Source of the DNA: Medakamo hakoo
Taxonomy: Eukaryota > Chlorophyta > Trebouxiophyceae > Coccomyxaceae
Direction of reading: 5' to 3'
DNA: 64,000 nucleotides
NCBI GenBank assembly: GCA_026636295.1
Contig: CP089460.1
Span: forward strand, 682,001-746,000
This document shows positions 47,259 through 57,898 of this stretch, one piece after another; position 1 is the first letter of the stretch; every line of letters starts with the position of its first letter. The translations under genes and the position numbers were made by a program. The notes below the pieces were generated by a model. The model had not been told where the DNA came from. It did not search any database and saw only the letters and a program-made list of their open reading frames with translations.

Positions 47259-49049
47259 TCACGCGTCCGCCGCCCTCTTGCCCGTCAGCCGCGCCGACGC
47301 GGCCGCCCACGCCTCGCCCCTCAACCCAGCACTGACCACGCCCAGGTCCGACGCGACCGCGTCCCGCCCGCGCGTAGCCGACACCAGGACGGCACTCACG
47401 CCCGGCGCGCCCGCGGCCACAGCCGTCAGCCGGGCGCCCACCGTCGCGCCCGGCACGGCCCGCGGCGGCAGGGCGGCCTCCACAGCACGGCTGGGCGGCG
47501 GGACGGACCCGCCCTCACCGGGCGGCGGCCAGGCCGCGTCGATGAGGACGCCGACGCCCATCGCCGCGGCGGCGGTCGTGAGCGGCACCAGGCGGTGCTG
47601 TTTCCCCGTGTCGGCCGCTGCCGCGACGGCGGCGCCCCACCCGCCGACGACCGGCACGGGCGCGGCCAGCGGCCCACCCGCCACGACCGCCGGGTCCAAG
47701 GCCTGGGCGGGCCGGGCCCAGGCCGCCGCCGCGTCGCCCGGCCTCGACGCGTTGAGCGGGGCGGGGGCCGCCACAAAGCGAAAGCCGTGGCCGACGCCAC
47801 CCGCGGCCGCGGCCGCCAGGCGGACCAGGCGGGCCAGGGACGCGTGCGGGCTGGCCTTGGAGCCCGGCGGGCTCGTCAGGGCGTCCACCTCGGCCACGCC
47901 GTACGCGGCCAGCCGCCCCACGGCCCGCTGGCCCTCCGCCCACGCAAACGCGCGCGCGAGGCGGGCCTCCGCCTCAGGGCCGTGGTCTTCGTACGCGCCG
48001 TCGAACAGCAGCAGGTCGAGCGTTGCGACGTTGAGCGCGGCCAGGGTGTCATTGAACACGGGTTCCAGGCATTCGGTCGGGTGCAGGCAGGCGCGGCCGC
48101 CGGGTCCGGCGAGCTCGGACGGCGGCAGGCGGCCCCACGCCGCGGCTTTGCGCCCTTCCGCCGGGTCAGGCAGCCGGCCCGCTTTGGACGCCAGGACAAG
48201 GGCGCCGCGCTCCACGGCCGCCCGGCCCATGGACGCCGGGCCGCGGGCGCGCGGGTCGGCTTCCAGGCGCAGGGAGGCCAGGGCGTCCCCCACCGCTTGC
48301 AGGCGGCGCCCGCCCGCGCCGGCCGGGTCGACCAGCAGAAAGTTGGTGCCACCGCCCGAGCCGACCAGGCCACTGAGCACGGCGGCGACGACGCCCTCGT
48401 CCGCCGCCGCGTCGTCGACGGCCGGCGCGCCGGTCGCGGTGCTAAAGCCCAGGGGGCCCGTCCACACCCAGGGCGAGGAGCGCAGGGTCTGGGCCGGCGC
48501 CAGCCACGCGCCGAGGAGGGCGGGGTCGCGGCGCGCGGCGCGCGCGGCGGCGGCCGCACCCGGGTGCAACGCGAAAAACCGGCGCGTGCCCGCTTCCGTC
48601 GCCGACCCGGGCCAGGGGCTGAGCGCGTGCGACCCCCCGGGCCAGCAGGTGGCACGGACGAGGCAGGCGCGCGGGCAGGCCGGGCGCATAAAGTACCTGG
48701 CGCGCGTGTTGGGTGGGGAGTGGCCATGGTCACAGGAGCGGTGGGAGGGGCGGGGTCGGCGGGTTGATTTGTGTTCCAAGATGGACGCGCGCAGGCGTGG
48801 ACGACGACGAGGCCACGCGCCCTCCCCTGGCGGCCGCTCCTCTCCCTCCCAACTTGCAACTCACGGGTTTGTGACGCACTCCCCACGGGCGGCCCAGGCC
48901 TCACATTCGGGGAGGGTGTCCGCACAGGACGGGGATGCGTCGGTCGCTGCGTCGTCTGCAGCGTGGATGGGTGGCGGAGGGTGGAATTGGGCGGCGGCGG
49001 CGACCGCGTGGAGAGCGGCCAAAATCAGGAGGAGGCCAGGGCCGCGCAT
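47259..49049 (-). CDS. secreted ShKT-domain protein with aldo-keto-reductase-like domain
   Basis: Exons complement(48865..49049) and complement(47259..48696) give 540 residues. A signal peptide (MRGPGLLLILAALHAVAAAA) is followed by a ShKT motif completed across the intron: CADTLPECEAWAARGECVTN, then PYFMRPACPRACLVRATC (six Cys). The long remainder resembles a divergent aldo-keto reductase: LGFSTATGAPAVDDAAADEG, then LVLASKAG, ECLEPVFNDTLAALNVATLD, LLLFDGAYEDHGPEAEARLA and GRLAAYGVAEVDAL. The catalytic Tyr and His of true aldo-keto reductases are not evident, so activity is doubtful. In animals and plants ShKT domains occur on secreted or ER enzymes such as prolyl hydroxylases. It is head to head with eL39. 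Confidence 0.68.
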
Positions 49050-49200
49050 GGCTGCTTGCTGGGCGGCGCGGGCGTCCCCCCGCGCGGCACCTTTGTTTTT
49101 CGTCTTCTAGCTATCGGTCGAGTGCAGGCAGTGTCTCACTCCACTTAGCCTCACTGTGAAGAATCGAGCAAGCTTCTGCCCGTCGCGAAACTTGCCCGCC

Positions 49201-49979
49201 ATGGTGCGTTGCTTTCTCCCGCATTCGGCCCGGGCCTGTGCATTCCGACGCTGCGCCCTCATGTCTGTGGGAGTGGAGGCCGGCGAGGCTGCGCCAGGCC
49301 CTCGCCAGCGCCGTATGCCCGGGCGCCCGCTGCTGCCGGCGGCTCGGTCTGCCTTTACGCCGTGCCCAGCCGGGCTGGGACGCGTGTGCGCGGCGCAAGC
49401 AGCCTTCCAGACTGGCGTGCAAGTCTTGTGCGGCAGCCTGGCGGCGCTGTTGTGCCCGGCCGGCCTGTCCACGGTCCCGAGCCGACGGACCGGGGCCGCA
49501 GGCGGGCGATCGGCGCCTGCGCGCGCAGCGTCGCCCGCGCGCCTCCCTGCGCTCGTCATCGGCCCCTGAACCCCTCGATTCCCGCATGGACGAGGGTCTG
49601 CGGTCGTGGACCGCAGTCCTGGCGGACTGCACGCAGCAGGACGGCCCGTGTGTAGCCGACCGGCCGTCTCTTTTTGCGCGGCCCTCCCATCTCACGCCCT
49701 CCACTTCCCCCCTCTCCACTCAACAGCCGTCCCACAAGACGTTCCGCATCAAGCGCGTCCTGGCCAAGAAGCAGAAGCAGAACCGGCCGCTGCCCCAGTG
49801 GATCCGGTTCCGCACGGACAACACGATCCGGTGAGTCTTTGGGACGGAGAGTTTTTTTTTTTCGCGCCGCCGTCCGCCGACCCACCTCCCACCACTCACC
49901 CTCCATCCTCCTCCCTTCGCACGAAAACAGGTACAACGCCAAGCGCCGCCACTGGCGCCGCACCAAGTTGGGCCTGTGA
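49201..49979 (+). CDS. RPL39: 60S ribosomal protein eL39
   Basis: Three coding exons: 49201..49203 (the ATG alone), 49727..49830 and 49931..49979, giving the canonical 51 residues. [35 protein letters not shown] and [15 protein letters not shown] are nearly identical to eukaryotic eL39 and cross the second junction correctly. The first intron is 523 nt, begins GTGCGT directly after ATG and ends CAACAG. Without that first exon the protein would lack a start codon. The protein lines the ribosome exit tunnel. A TGTAA signal lies at 50024. The long first intron is the largest in the window and could host a small RNA (see findings). Confidence 0.96.
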
Positions 49980-50023
49980 TCGCGCTCAGCCGTGTGGTGG
50001 TGTTCTGACGGGGTGGTGGTGTG

Positions 50024-50028
50024 TGTAA
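50024..50028 (+). promoter_or_regulatory. TGTAA poly(A) signal of eL39
   Basis: It lies 45 nt after the eL39 stop codon, followed by A residues, which fits the green-algal poly(A) signal. Confidence 0.6.
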
Positions 50029-50239
50029 AAACTCGCCGTGCCACCGTGTGTTTTTTTCTTATGTTTGTGCTGCGTTCTTGATCTACAAAAAAGAAGCCAC
50101 CACCGCCGCCCACACAGCCCGCAATGTCAGAGGCAAACACAGAAACACAAGCTGAACAGGCATGGGCACGAAGAGTCCCGGAATGCGTGTGCGCATTCAT
50201 CTAAAAAGGGAGGCGCCAAAAAACCATTCAGCCCTCATC

Positions 50240-51334
50240 TCACAAAAACACGCGGTGGACCTGCTTCAGCTGCATCGTCCGCCGGCAGTTGGGGCACTTT
50301 TTGGCTTTGGCCAGGGCGGCGCGTAAGCAGGTCTCGCAAAAGACGTGGCTGGGCGTGAGTGGGGAGTGGGGGTGGAGGGTGGCGGTTGCGTGAGAGCGGC
50401 TGGGATGGAAAGAGAAAAAGAAACCCACCCGCCCTCCCTCAACTCACCCGCACGGCCCGCACGCCATGTTCTGAATCGGGTCCAGGCAGATGCCGCATTT
50501 GCTGCCCGCGCCACCGCCTTCCGCAGACTCGCGGCGGGTGCGCTTGGCCTGCGGTGGGCCGACGGCCGCCCCACCACCACCACCACTGCCGCCACCGCCA
50601 CGGCCACCTCCACCCGCGAAGAGTGGGCTCGGGAGGGCCGCCCGCGCCGCGGCCGCGATGCGGGCCATGCGTGATGCGACGGCTGGCGGCGGCGGCGGGT
50701 GTTCGGAGACGAGGACGACGTCGTCGCCGTCGGAGGACGAGTCGCCGTCGGTCTGTGAGGTGCGCGAGCGTGGACCCGGGCGGGGAGAGAGAGGGGGCAG
50801 TGAGAGTGCGAGCGGGAGGCGTGTGCCCAGGGCTTTCCTCTCACCACAAGCGGGCTCGACCACACGTACCACGACCGTGGCGGCTAGGTTGATGGGTATG
50901 GGCCGCCGCCGCCGGCCGGGCGCTGTGCCCGGCCGGGCGCCGGCGCTGGTGGTCGGTCCGCCGCCGCCGGCGCCAGCGGCGCGCCGGCCTGCGGTGGACG
51001 GTGGCGCGCCGGCTGGCCGCCCACGCGACGCCTGTGTGTGCGTGTGTGTTAGTGGAGGTGAGAGGAGCACGTCAGCGTTGTCAGGTCACGGGCGGACCCC
51101 AGGTGGGAGGGCGGGCGGGCGGCGGGGAAAAAAAAAACGCCACAGCACCAAGCGCGCCGCGGAGGCGCGGGCAACACGCAAACGCACCGGGCCCCCATCG
51201 TCATCGGACGAGCTGGACAGGACGACGACCACGCCATCGTCAGAGGGCGGCAGTTGTCGGCCGGACGGGCCCGCCGCGGGCGGCGGCCGCCGGCCCGACG
51301 GGCCCGCCGCGGGCGTTGTTGCGGGGCGGGGCAT
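50240..51334 (-). CDS. RING-type SUMO-targeted ubiquitin ligase (RNF4-like)
   Basis: Exons complement(51188..51334), (50870..51031), (50448..50752) and (50240..50348) give 240 residues. Two candidate SUMO-interacting motifs precede the RING: DGVVVVLSSSSDDDGG near residue 33, and DGDDVVLVSEHP encoded by exon 3. Both have a hydrophobic core of three to four residues with acidic or Ser flanks. A third weak one is INLAATVVV. The C-terminal RING is C-x2-C in KCGICLDPI, C-x-H-x2-C in CGPCGHVFCETCL, and C-x2-C in KKCPNCRRTM. It is completed exactly by the last intron. Short length, SIMs and a C-terminal RING match RNF4/Slx5-Slx8-type ligases that ubiquitinate SUMO chains on nuclear proteins. Confidence 0.82.
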
Positions 51335-51431
51335 GGAGCGTGTGTGTGCAGCGGCCCGCTCGACGCGGGGCCCCGTGACCTGCTCCCGCCTTCACAAAAA
51401 AAAAAATCCCCCTTTGCTCACACTCTCCACC

Positions 51432-53391
51432 TCAACGCGCCACGACCCCGACTTCGGCCGCCACCTCCGCCTCCGGCCGCGTCCCACTGTACACACCGCC
51501 GACCGTCTTCCCCGTCACCCCCTGCTTCAGGCCCGCCCGCCCCACCGTCGCGCACCAGTCGGTCGGCGGCCCGTCGCGCCCGGCCCACGGCTCGGAAAAC
51601 GGCACGGTCGACTTGACTTCAAACGTCAGGTCCCGGCCGGCGGGGCAGTCCAGCAGCGCAACGCACAGGTCCGCCACGTCCTCGCGCCCGATCTTGCCCT
51701 TCAACACGTCGCCCTGGCCCAGCTCGACCGGCATGCCCGCCGGCTCCTCCGTCAGGGCGGTCGGGCGCACGATGGCGTACGGCACGCCCGCCCCCCGGAT
51801 GGCGTCCTCGCCCGCCAGCTTGTACGTCAGGATGCCGCCCAGCATGGCGTTCATCTTGACCGCGGGCGGTTCGGCGTCCACGTCGATCCCCGGCCGGTCG
51901 GGGCGGGTGACGCCGGCCGAGGAGACGTGGACGAGCGCGGGCGGCCGGGACGCCGACCGCGCCGCGTCCACGTACGCGGATATGGAGGCGACGGGCAGGG
52001 CGAACGGGCCCGGGCGGACGGACGGGTTGAGGGCGCCGTCGTACTCAAACTTGGACAGCATGAGCTGGACGGACACGATGCGCGCCGGGTCGAGGGGGAC
52101 CGCGCGCTCGCCGCTCAGCGTCTTCGCGCGGAACACGGGCTTGAAGGCCGAGAAGGGCAGGGCGACGTCGCCCCACGTCCCGGCGGGCGGCGTGTCGAAG
52201 GACGCGCAGTGCGTGATGGAGTCCCAGCCCGTCGAATCGCGCAGGATGAGCTTGTAGCGCTGGCCGTCGCCCTTGAGCCGGAGGCGCAGGCCGTCGTACG
52301 CGCCCAGGTCCAGGCGCGGGTCGGCGTTGCGGGAGCGCACGGACGCAAAGCCGCCGTTGTTCTCGAAGCGCAGGACGCCTGTGAAGACGCCGGCGGGGCT
52401 GCGACCGTCTTCGCCCGCGCCGGGGACGATGGCCAGGGACGACTCCGAGACGCCGCCCATGACGACGTCGTCCAGCGGGCCAAAGGCGAGGGGGGTGGGC
52501 GACGCCGGGTCAAAGACGGGCCGGCCGGCCTCGCCGCCCAAGCTCGGCGCGACCGCGGCCAGCAAGTTCTGCATGCCGCGCAGTTCCACGGCTTCCGGCG
52601 AGTCGTCCGCAATCTCCGGGTCGTAAAACTTGATGCCCTGCATGTACTTGGCCCGGTCGGGCGTGTCGCCCTCCTTGGGGCGGACGACGACGGCCGCGGT
52701 GGAGACGACCGCGCGGACGCGGTCGCCCAGTGTCGCCGGCAGCGTCGCGGCCTGCGTGAGGTCGGCCAGCACGATCTCCAGGGACGCGCCGGGCGCTTTG
52801 GGCAGGCCCTCGAGCATCGTCGCGGCCTTCGACCCGTCGCGCGCGACGGCGCGGACGGCCTCGCCGCGCGCGAGCAGGCGGGCGACGACGCGCCGGCCCA
52901 GCCCGCCCGTCGCGCCCGTCACCAGCACGACGCCGCCACGGGCGGAGGAGGGCGCGCCGCCCGCCTCCGCCAGCGCGTCCACGGCGCCACCGCCCGTCAG
53001 CATGCGTTTGATCAGTTGGGCGGGCGGGTTGAAAAACGTGAGCGTGCGCAGGAAGCGCGCCAAGGGCCAGGGCGCTGCGTTTTTTTATGGGAGGGGGGTT
53101 GATGGAGACGGAAAAACACGCAGCGCGCCGTCGGTGCGGGTGCTCCTCTTCCCTGCCCTTCACCCAAACTTACCACGACCGTTGTCCTCGCCGCCGGCAG
53201 CACGCACAGTCAGGGTGCGCGTCCGGGAGGCGCGCGTGGAGGGCGGGCGGCCTGCGTGTTTTGGTGCGCGCGTGCGTGAATGGGTGCGGTTGTCGCGGAA
53301 AACGGAGGCGAAGGCACCCGTGCGGTCGCGTGCAACTCTCACCTGCGAGGGCGCGACGACTGGCGGCCAGACCGCGGGCGGGCGCGACCAT
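51432..53391 (-). CDS. atypical SDR with CIA30 domain, HCF173-like psbA factor
   Basis: Exons complement(53343..53391), (53174..53251) and (51432..53074) give 589 residues. Exons 1-2 form a transit peptide (MVAPARGLAASRRALAG...RTLTVRAAGG). The SDR part has VVLVTGATGGLGRRVVARLL, ADLTQAATLP and VSTAAVVVRP. A CIA30 domain is inserted in the Rossmann fold: FGPLDDVVMGGVSESSL, FENNGGFASVRSRN, YDGLRLRLKGDGQRYKLILR and FSAFKPVFRA. After it the SDR resumes (VHVSSAGVTRPDRPG; YKLAGEDAIRGAGVPYAIVR). This layout is that of HCF173, which activates translation of the chloroplast psbA mRNA. A sister CIA30-SDR protein is the alternative. It is divergent with the bS16 gene. Confidence 0.87.
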
Positions 53392-53557
53392 GAAAAAGAG
53401 GGGAGGGAAAGGAGAAAGGCGCGGGCGAGGCAGTTTTTGGCGCGCGTCCGGTTTTCTGCACACTGAGGAAGACTTGCACCCGCTCCCACTCGCTCGCCCG
53501 TCACTCACACGTTTTTCGTGCGCCGCCCTCAACCGCCGGCCCACAACCTGCTGCTCC

Positions 53558-54519
53558 ATGTCCTCCCTCGCGTTCCGGTCGTCCATGACCGCCACGCCGC
53601 TGACGGTGAGTGGGGAGTGGCGCGCGTCCGCTCGCGGCGCCCGCGCGCGCGGGGGAGGGGGGAGAGACACTCGTGCCTGGTCGTTTTGTGGCCTGTGTGG
53701 CGCCGCATCGACGTCGGAGGACGGCGGAACGAGCGTCGCGGGGGTCTGAACGCGGTACTAGCCTCTGTGTTTCCGTCGCCCGCACATCGAGGCGTCCTGC
53801 GACCAGAGCAGCTGGATGAGTGGACGTGGCGGGACGCGCCATCCATGGCGGGGTGCCCGCGACGCCGTTCCCCCCTGCGCTCCGCCGGCGGCTGCCCCCC
53901 CCCGACGCAGCGCTCTCCCTCACACCACCCCACACCCCTCCCTTTCTCACACATGCACAGGCCACGCCGCGGGCGGGCACGTCTTCGCGCGGCCCCCTGG
54001 TCGTGGAGGCTAAGGTGGCGGTGCGTTTGCAAGGGCGGGAGGCAGGCAGGCGTCGAAAGAAGAAGACGCGCCGCAACCTAGCCGTCGACGTCGGGCGCCG
54101 ACCCCCTCAACCCCCCCTCTCACACACACACCGCCCTCTCCCCCTGCGCGCCCCCGCTCCCACTCCAACAAACAGATCCGCTTCCAGCGCTTTGGCCGGA
54201 AGAAGTCGCCCTTCTACCGCCTGGTCGCCATCGACTCCCGCAGCCGCCGGGAAGGCCGCCCACTCGAGGTGTGTTGTGTTTTTGCCCCCCCCCCCCCCCC
54301 CCCTCCCTGGCTGCGCTCCCCATCCCATCCATCCGCTTCATCTCACGCCCTCCCCATCCCCAATCCCACCCATTCCAGCGCCTGGGCTTCTACGACCCGC
54401 TGCGCAAGGAGACCAACCTGAACGCGCCCGCCATCAAGAAGTGGCTGTCCCTGGGCGCCCAGCCGTCTGAGACGGTGGGCCGCCTGCTGTCTAAGGCGAT
54501 GATCACGGCGGACGAATGA
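53558..54519 (+). CDS. rps16: organellar ribosomal protein bS16
   Basis: Exons 53558..53605, 53961..54020, 54176..54268 and 54379..54519 give 113 residues. The first two exons encode a Ser/Thr/Arg-rich leader typical of organelle import ([16 protein letters not shown]...). The mature protein has [56 protein letters not shown] and ETVGRLL, all hallmarks of bS16. It is a 30S subunit protein of plastid or mitochondrial ribosomes. Which organelle is not decidable from the leader alone. Intron 3 carries a run of about 19 C residues at 54285-54303. Confidence 0.93.
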
Positions 54520-54861
54520 ATTTTGAAAAATGCGCGTGTTTTTCATTCTTTTCTTTTAATGGGGTGTGAGACGGAGAGGGCACGGGCGGGGTCGCCCCGC
54601 CGTCTCTTCCAGAGTGGGGTGGCGGGCGGGTGGCGGTGGTTTGCAAAGGAAACAAAACTGATCAAAAATGAGAAAAAAATGGGGCGGGTCCTGTATTCGG
54701 CCATTCTTTTTTCGACGGCCGTCGCGCTCACGCCGGGCGTGTCTTCGCCACTTGGATTGGACGGGCACACTCTACACACGTCACTGCATGCGTAGAGGGC
54801 GCCCGTCTGTCTGAAAAAAAGGGCCACGCCTCTCCGGCGCGCGCGCCGCGTGCAGCACCGC
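54520..54861. other. tandem intergenic region
   Basis: This region lies between bS16 and the ASCH-domain gene. It is relatively AT-rich in the middle (tgatcaaaaatgagaaaaaa) and has no supported exon. Confidence 0.4.
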
Positions 54862-55305
54862 ATGCGCTGCTTCGCACTGGAAATCAACGGCACCTGGGCC
54901 GCCGCCGTCCTGGCCGGCTCCAAAACCGTGGAACTCCGGTCCTGGGAGTTGCCGGCCGACGCGGTCGGCCACCGCATTGCCCTCATCGTCCCGGACACCC
55001 CAGGCCGCCCGGGCGCGCCGTCCCTGGCGGCTTTGGGCGCACACGCGCCGGCCAAGGTTGCAGGCTGGGCGGTCTTTGGCCCGCCCTTTCGGTACGGAAC
55101 CTCCGCCGAGCTGGCCGCGGACGAGGGCAGGCACCGCGTGCCGGCGGGCTCGCCCTTCCTAGCAGGCGGGGACGTGAGCAAGCTGTGGGCGTGGCCAGTG
55201 GTGGAGGTCGGGACGGCGCCCGACCCGCGCCCGCCGCCACCGAGCGGGCGCCGCGCCCTGCGCTCGCTGTGGGCGCTGGACGCGCCGGCGTGGGGGCAGG
55301 CGTGA
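54862..55305 (+). CDS. ASCH/PUA-like domain protein
   Basis: A single exon of 147 residues starts at MRCFALEING. The frame upstream of this ATG has only a GTG. The signature GTWAAAVLAGSKTVELRSWE matches the ASCH motif (hydrophobic strand, then G-x-K-T-x-E-x-R) of a small PUA-related fold that binds RNA or modified nucleotides. HRIALIVPDT and AKVAGWAVFGPPFRYG supply the following strands, and KLWAWPVVEV a closing strand. A short Pro/Arg tail ends the protein. ASCH proteins include transcription coactivators and N4-acetylcytidine amidohydrolases. The conserved G-K-T-E-R residues are present, but substrate and role are unknown. Confidence 0.72.
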   Translation: MRCFALEINGTWAAAVLAGSKTVELRSWELPADAVGHRIALIVPDTPGRPGAPSLAALGAHAPAKVAGWAVFGPPFRYGTSAELAADEGRHRVPAGSPFLAGGDVSKLWAWPVVEVGTAPDPRPPPPSGRRALRSLWALDAPAWGQA

Positions 55306-55812
55306 CGGAGTGGAGGGAGGGAGGCTGTGCAGAAGGTTCGCCTCAATCGTTTTTGGAGGGCAGGGACGGGCAGCAGAGCGGTTTACAGCCCCTCTCCCTC
55401 CCATCCCCTCACCCTCCATTTTTTTTGTTCCGTCTGCGGCCCGGGGGGGAGGAGAGGTGGGCCGGGACAAGGCAGGAGGAGGCGCGCGCGCGCGCACACA
55501 GACAGCGCCAGCCAGAGAGAGGGGGTGGGACCCTCCCTCGGCGCACCTCTTGTGTGCCGCAAGCCCCGCGCCCTTCCTTTCCAGGCCCCCACCCAACCCT
55601 TCGCCTCGCCCCCACGACACGCGGCGGCGGCGCCGCGCACGCGCGCGCACACACACACACACACCGCTCCATGGAAGGAGCGGTCGGTGCGCGCGCACAC
55701 GCACGTCGAGCGCGCTCCTTTTTTTTGTCACCCGCACACGCACGCCATTAAGACTCGCTCACACACGCACACGGCTTCACACCCACACACCATGGGGCGT
55801 TGGGGGGACACT
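55306..55812. other. convergent 3' intergenic region
   Basis: This region lies between the ASCH gene and the HMG-box gene. It holds CG and CA alternating runs (about 55482-55500, 55638-55664 and 55745-55790) that favour Z-DNA, and T-runs. No exon is supported. Confidence 0.4.
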
Positions 55813-57118
55813 TCAGGCGCCCTTGTTGTGGGCGGCCAGCTCCTTCTGGTAGCGGGCCTTGTCCTTCTCGGCCAGGGCGTTGTACTTGACCTTCTCGGCG
55901 TCGGTCACCTTCTTCCACATGGCGCTGTTTTTATTTTTGAGGGGGGAGTGGAGGGGGGAGGGGTGGTTGAGTGGGGGTTGAGTGGGCGGCGGGTGGGGAG
56001 GGCGCGCGGGAGGGCGAGGACGACGCGTTGGAGAAACCAAAAGAGACACTCACCCCAGCTCCTTGCCGATCTCGCCGATGCCCCAGGACGGGTGGGCGGC
56101 CCTGTTGAGGGGGAGGGGGAGGGCGGGCGTGGGGTGGACAGGTCAGCAAGAGGGTGGGAGGGGGGCCTGGAAGGAAGGTGCGCCGTTTTTCTTGTCTGTT
56201 TGAACGAGGGGGCGGCAAGAGGGGAGGGGGGCGCCTCCACCACACCCCACCCGCCCGCCCCCGTCCCCGCATTTTTTTCTGCCTCGGCGGGTGGTCCGAC
56301 CCCAAACGCACTTGATGGAGGCGCGCTTGTCGTTGCTGGACGGGTGGGGTGGGGGTGGGAAAAGGGGAGGAGCGGGCCGTGAGTGGGAGGTTGCGTGGTG
56401 CGCGCGCGCGCGCGCGAGAGGCAGCGAGTGTGCACAGTCAGCCGCGCGGCGGCCCGCCACCGCCCAAAGCCCGCCCGCGCCGGTGCCGGCCACCCCGCGG
56501 ATGGGTGTGGCAAGACCTCGCCTACCCAGTCCGCGGGTGAGCGGGTGGGCGGCCCGGTGGCGGAGGGGTGCCGAGGGAGCGGGGAGAGAGAGGTGTCTGT
56601 TGCGGTCGCTTCGCATCGTCGCCAACCGCGAGCAGCGGCGGAGTGGGAGCCTCGGCCGTGCGCATGGCCCGCTCCATCACACCGCAACGGAAGGGCTTGA
56701 TACTCGGCCGACACGCACCAGAAGTGGATGTAAGCGCCTGTGGGTGGAGGTGGGGCGGGAGGAGGGTCGTGAGAAGGGAACGGCCGCATGTGCGCTCGGC
56801 TCGAAAAAACTCGTTGGCTTTTGCTGTCGTTTCCGGCGCCGCCGACAGCACAAACCCCGATTAACTCCCACCCAGCCACGTACCGGACGGCTTCTTGATG
56901 CCCTGGGGTGCCGGGTGTGTGGGGAAGCGTGTGCAAAAATGTCCGTCCGTGAGTGAAACGTTGGGAGGGAAGCGCGCGCCGCGCACCACCTCTCGCGCGC
57001 GGCGACGCTCTCCACTCCACCAGCCGCCGCCCCTCTCCACCTCTCGCCCGCAACGCACGGGGATCTTGGACGACTTCTTGCCGGTCTTCGTCTTCTTGAC
57101 AGCGCCCTTGGGAGCCAT
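55813..57118 (-). CDS. small HMG-box protein (NHP6/HMGB type) built from micro-exons
   Basis: Six exons, complement(57059..57118), (56884..56902), (56719..56737), (56312..56335), (56054..56101) and (55813..55924), join in frame to 93 residues. A basic N-terminal arm (MAPKGAVKKTKTGKKSSKIP) precedes one HMG box: KKPSGAYIHFCNDKRASIKA, AHPSWGIGEIGKELGAMWKK, then VTDAEKVKYNALAEKDKARY and QKEL. This is close to yeast Nhp6 and plant HMGB in size and layout. It binds and bends DNA without sequence preference and assists chromatin remodelling. Three internal exons are only 19, 19 and 24 nt. Each is confirmed because the frame and the HMG-box spacing are recovered only when all three are included. Confidence 0.9.
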
Positions 57119-57898
57119 GGTGGCGGTGAGAGAAAGGAGGGTGGAAAAAAAAGGCGGAGGGCTGGTCGGTCTGTTGGTTGGGTTTGCAGTGTGTGGGGCG
57201 GGGCGGCGGGAGAAGCCGTGAGGAAGAAGCTCCTGCTTTTTTTTTGTTCCGCGACGGAACGAGGGGGCGTCGGCCTCTGGGCAGGCGCCCGTGCGCCGCG
57301 CCCAGGGTCATGCCCGGGACCCTGCGCACGCCCAGCGCGGGTCGTCCGCCGCCGACCCGGCGGGGAAAAGCACGGGAGGAGAGGGGGGAAGGCGGGCGAG
57401 CCGGGCGTCCTCGCATGCAATCGCGTGCCGAAAAACGAGAAAGCGCCTGGGCGACCGCCGCGCCGCGAGGCGCACCGGCACCGCCCACCGGTCTCCTCCC
57501 CCTTTGGACCGGAGGGCTGCGTTCTGAGCCAGACCGGCGCGGAAACGGGGGCCTTCCACTCAGCTTGGGCCCGCAGTCGGGCACGGAAGGGCCGGCGCGG
57601 CCGCGCCCACTGCTTGCTGGCACTGCGTGCTCCTGCCCCACTCCAACCGCAAGACCGCCTTCGCGCGCCGCAAGAGCGACCGGCGGCGCCACCCGCCACC
57701 CACCCCAGCCGGTGCGCGGTGCACCTAAGTCCGGTTTTGGTAGGGCGGCAGGTGGCACCCCCGCACACAAAGTGGACACGGCGAAGGAAACGCACCGTTT
57801 TTCAATGGGGGCAGTGTGGGCTCCTGCTGCCCCTCTCCGCGGAAAAAAACTCGGCGCGCCACCCACCTGCTGCTGGGGGAACCCTCACGCCCCCCTCC
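57119..57898. other. intergenic region between HMG-box and PRMT9-like genes
   Basis: This is the largest spacer apart from the tRNA region and the one at 878-1804. It carries the HMG-box promoter on its left and the 3' flank of the methyltransferase gene on its right. Long open frames exist on both strands but translate to Arg/Pro/Ala-rich sequence with no homology I recognise. An unrecognised small gene cannot be excluded. Confidence 0.35.

Noticed and set aside
51432-53063. Single-exon model of the HCF173-like protein starting at 53063
   Set aside because: The codon there is TTG. Two upstream exons join in phase and supply an ATG and a plastid transit peptide.
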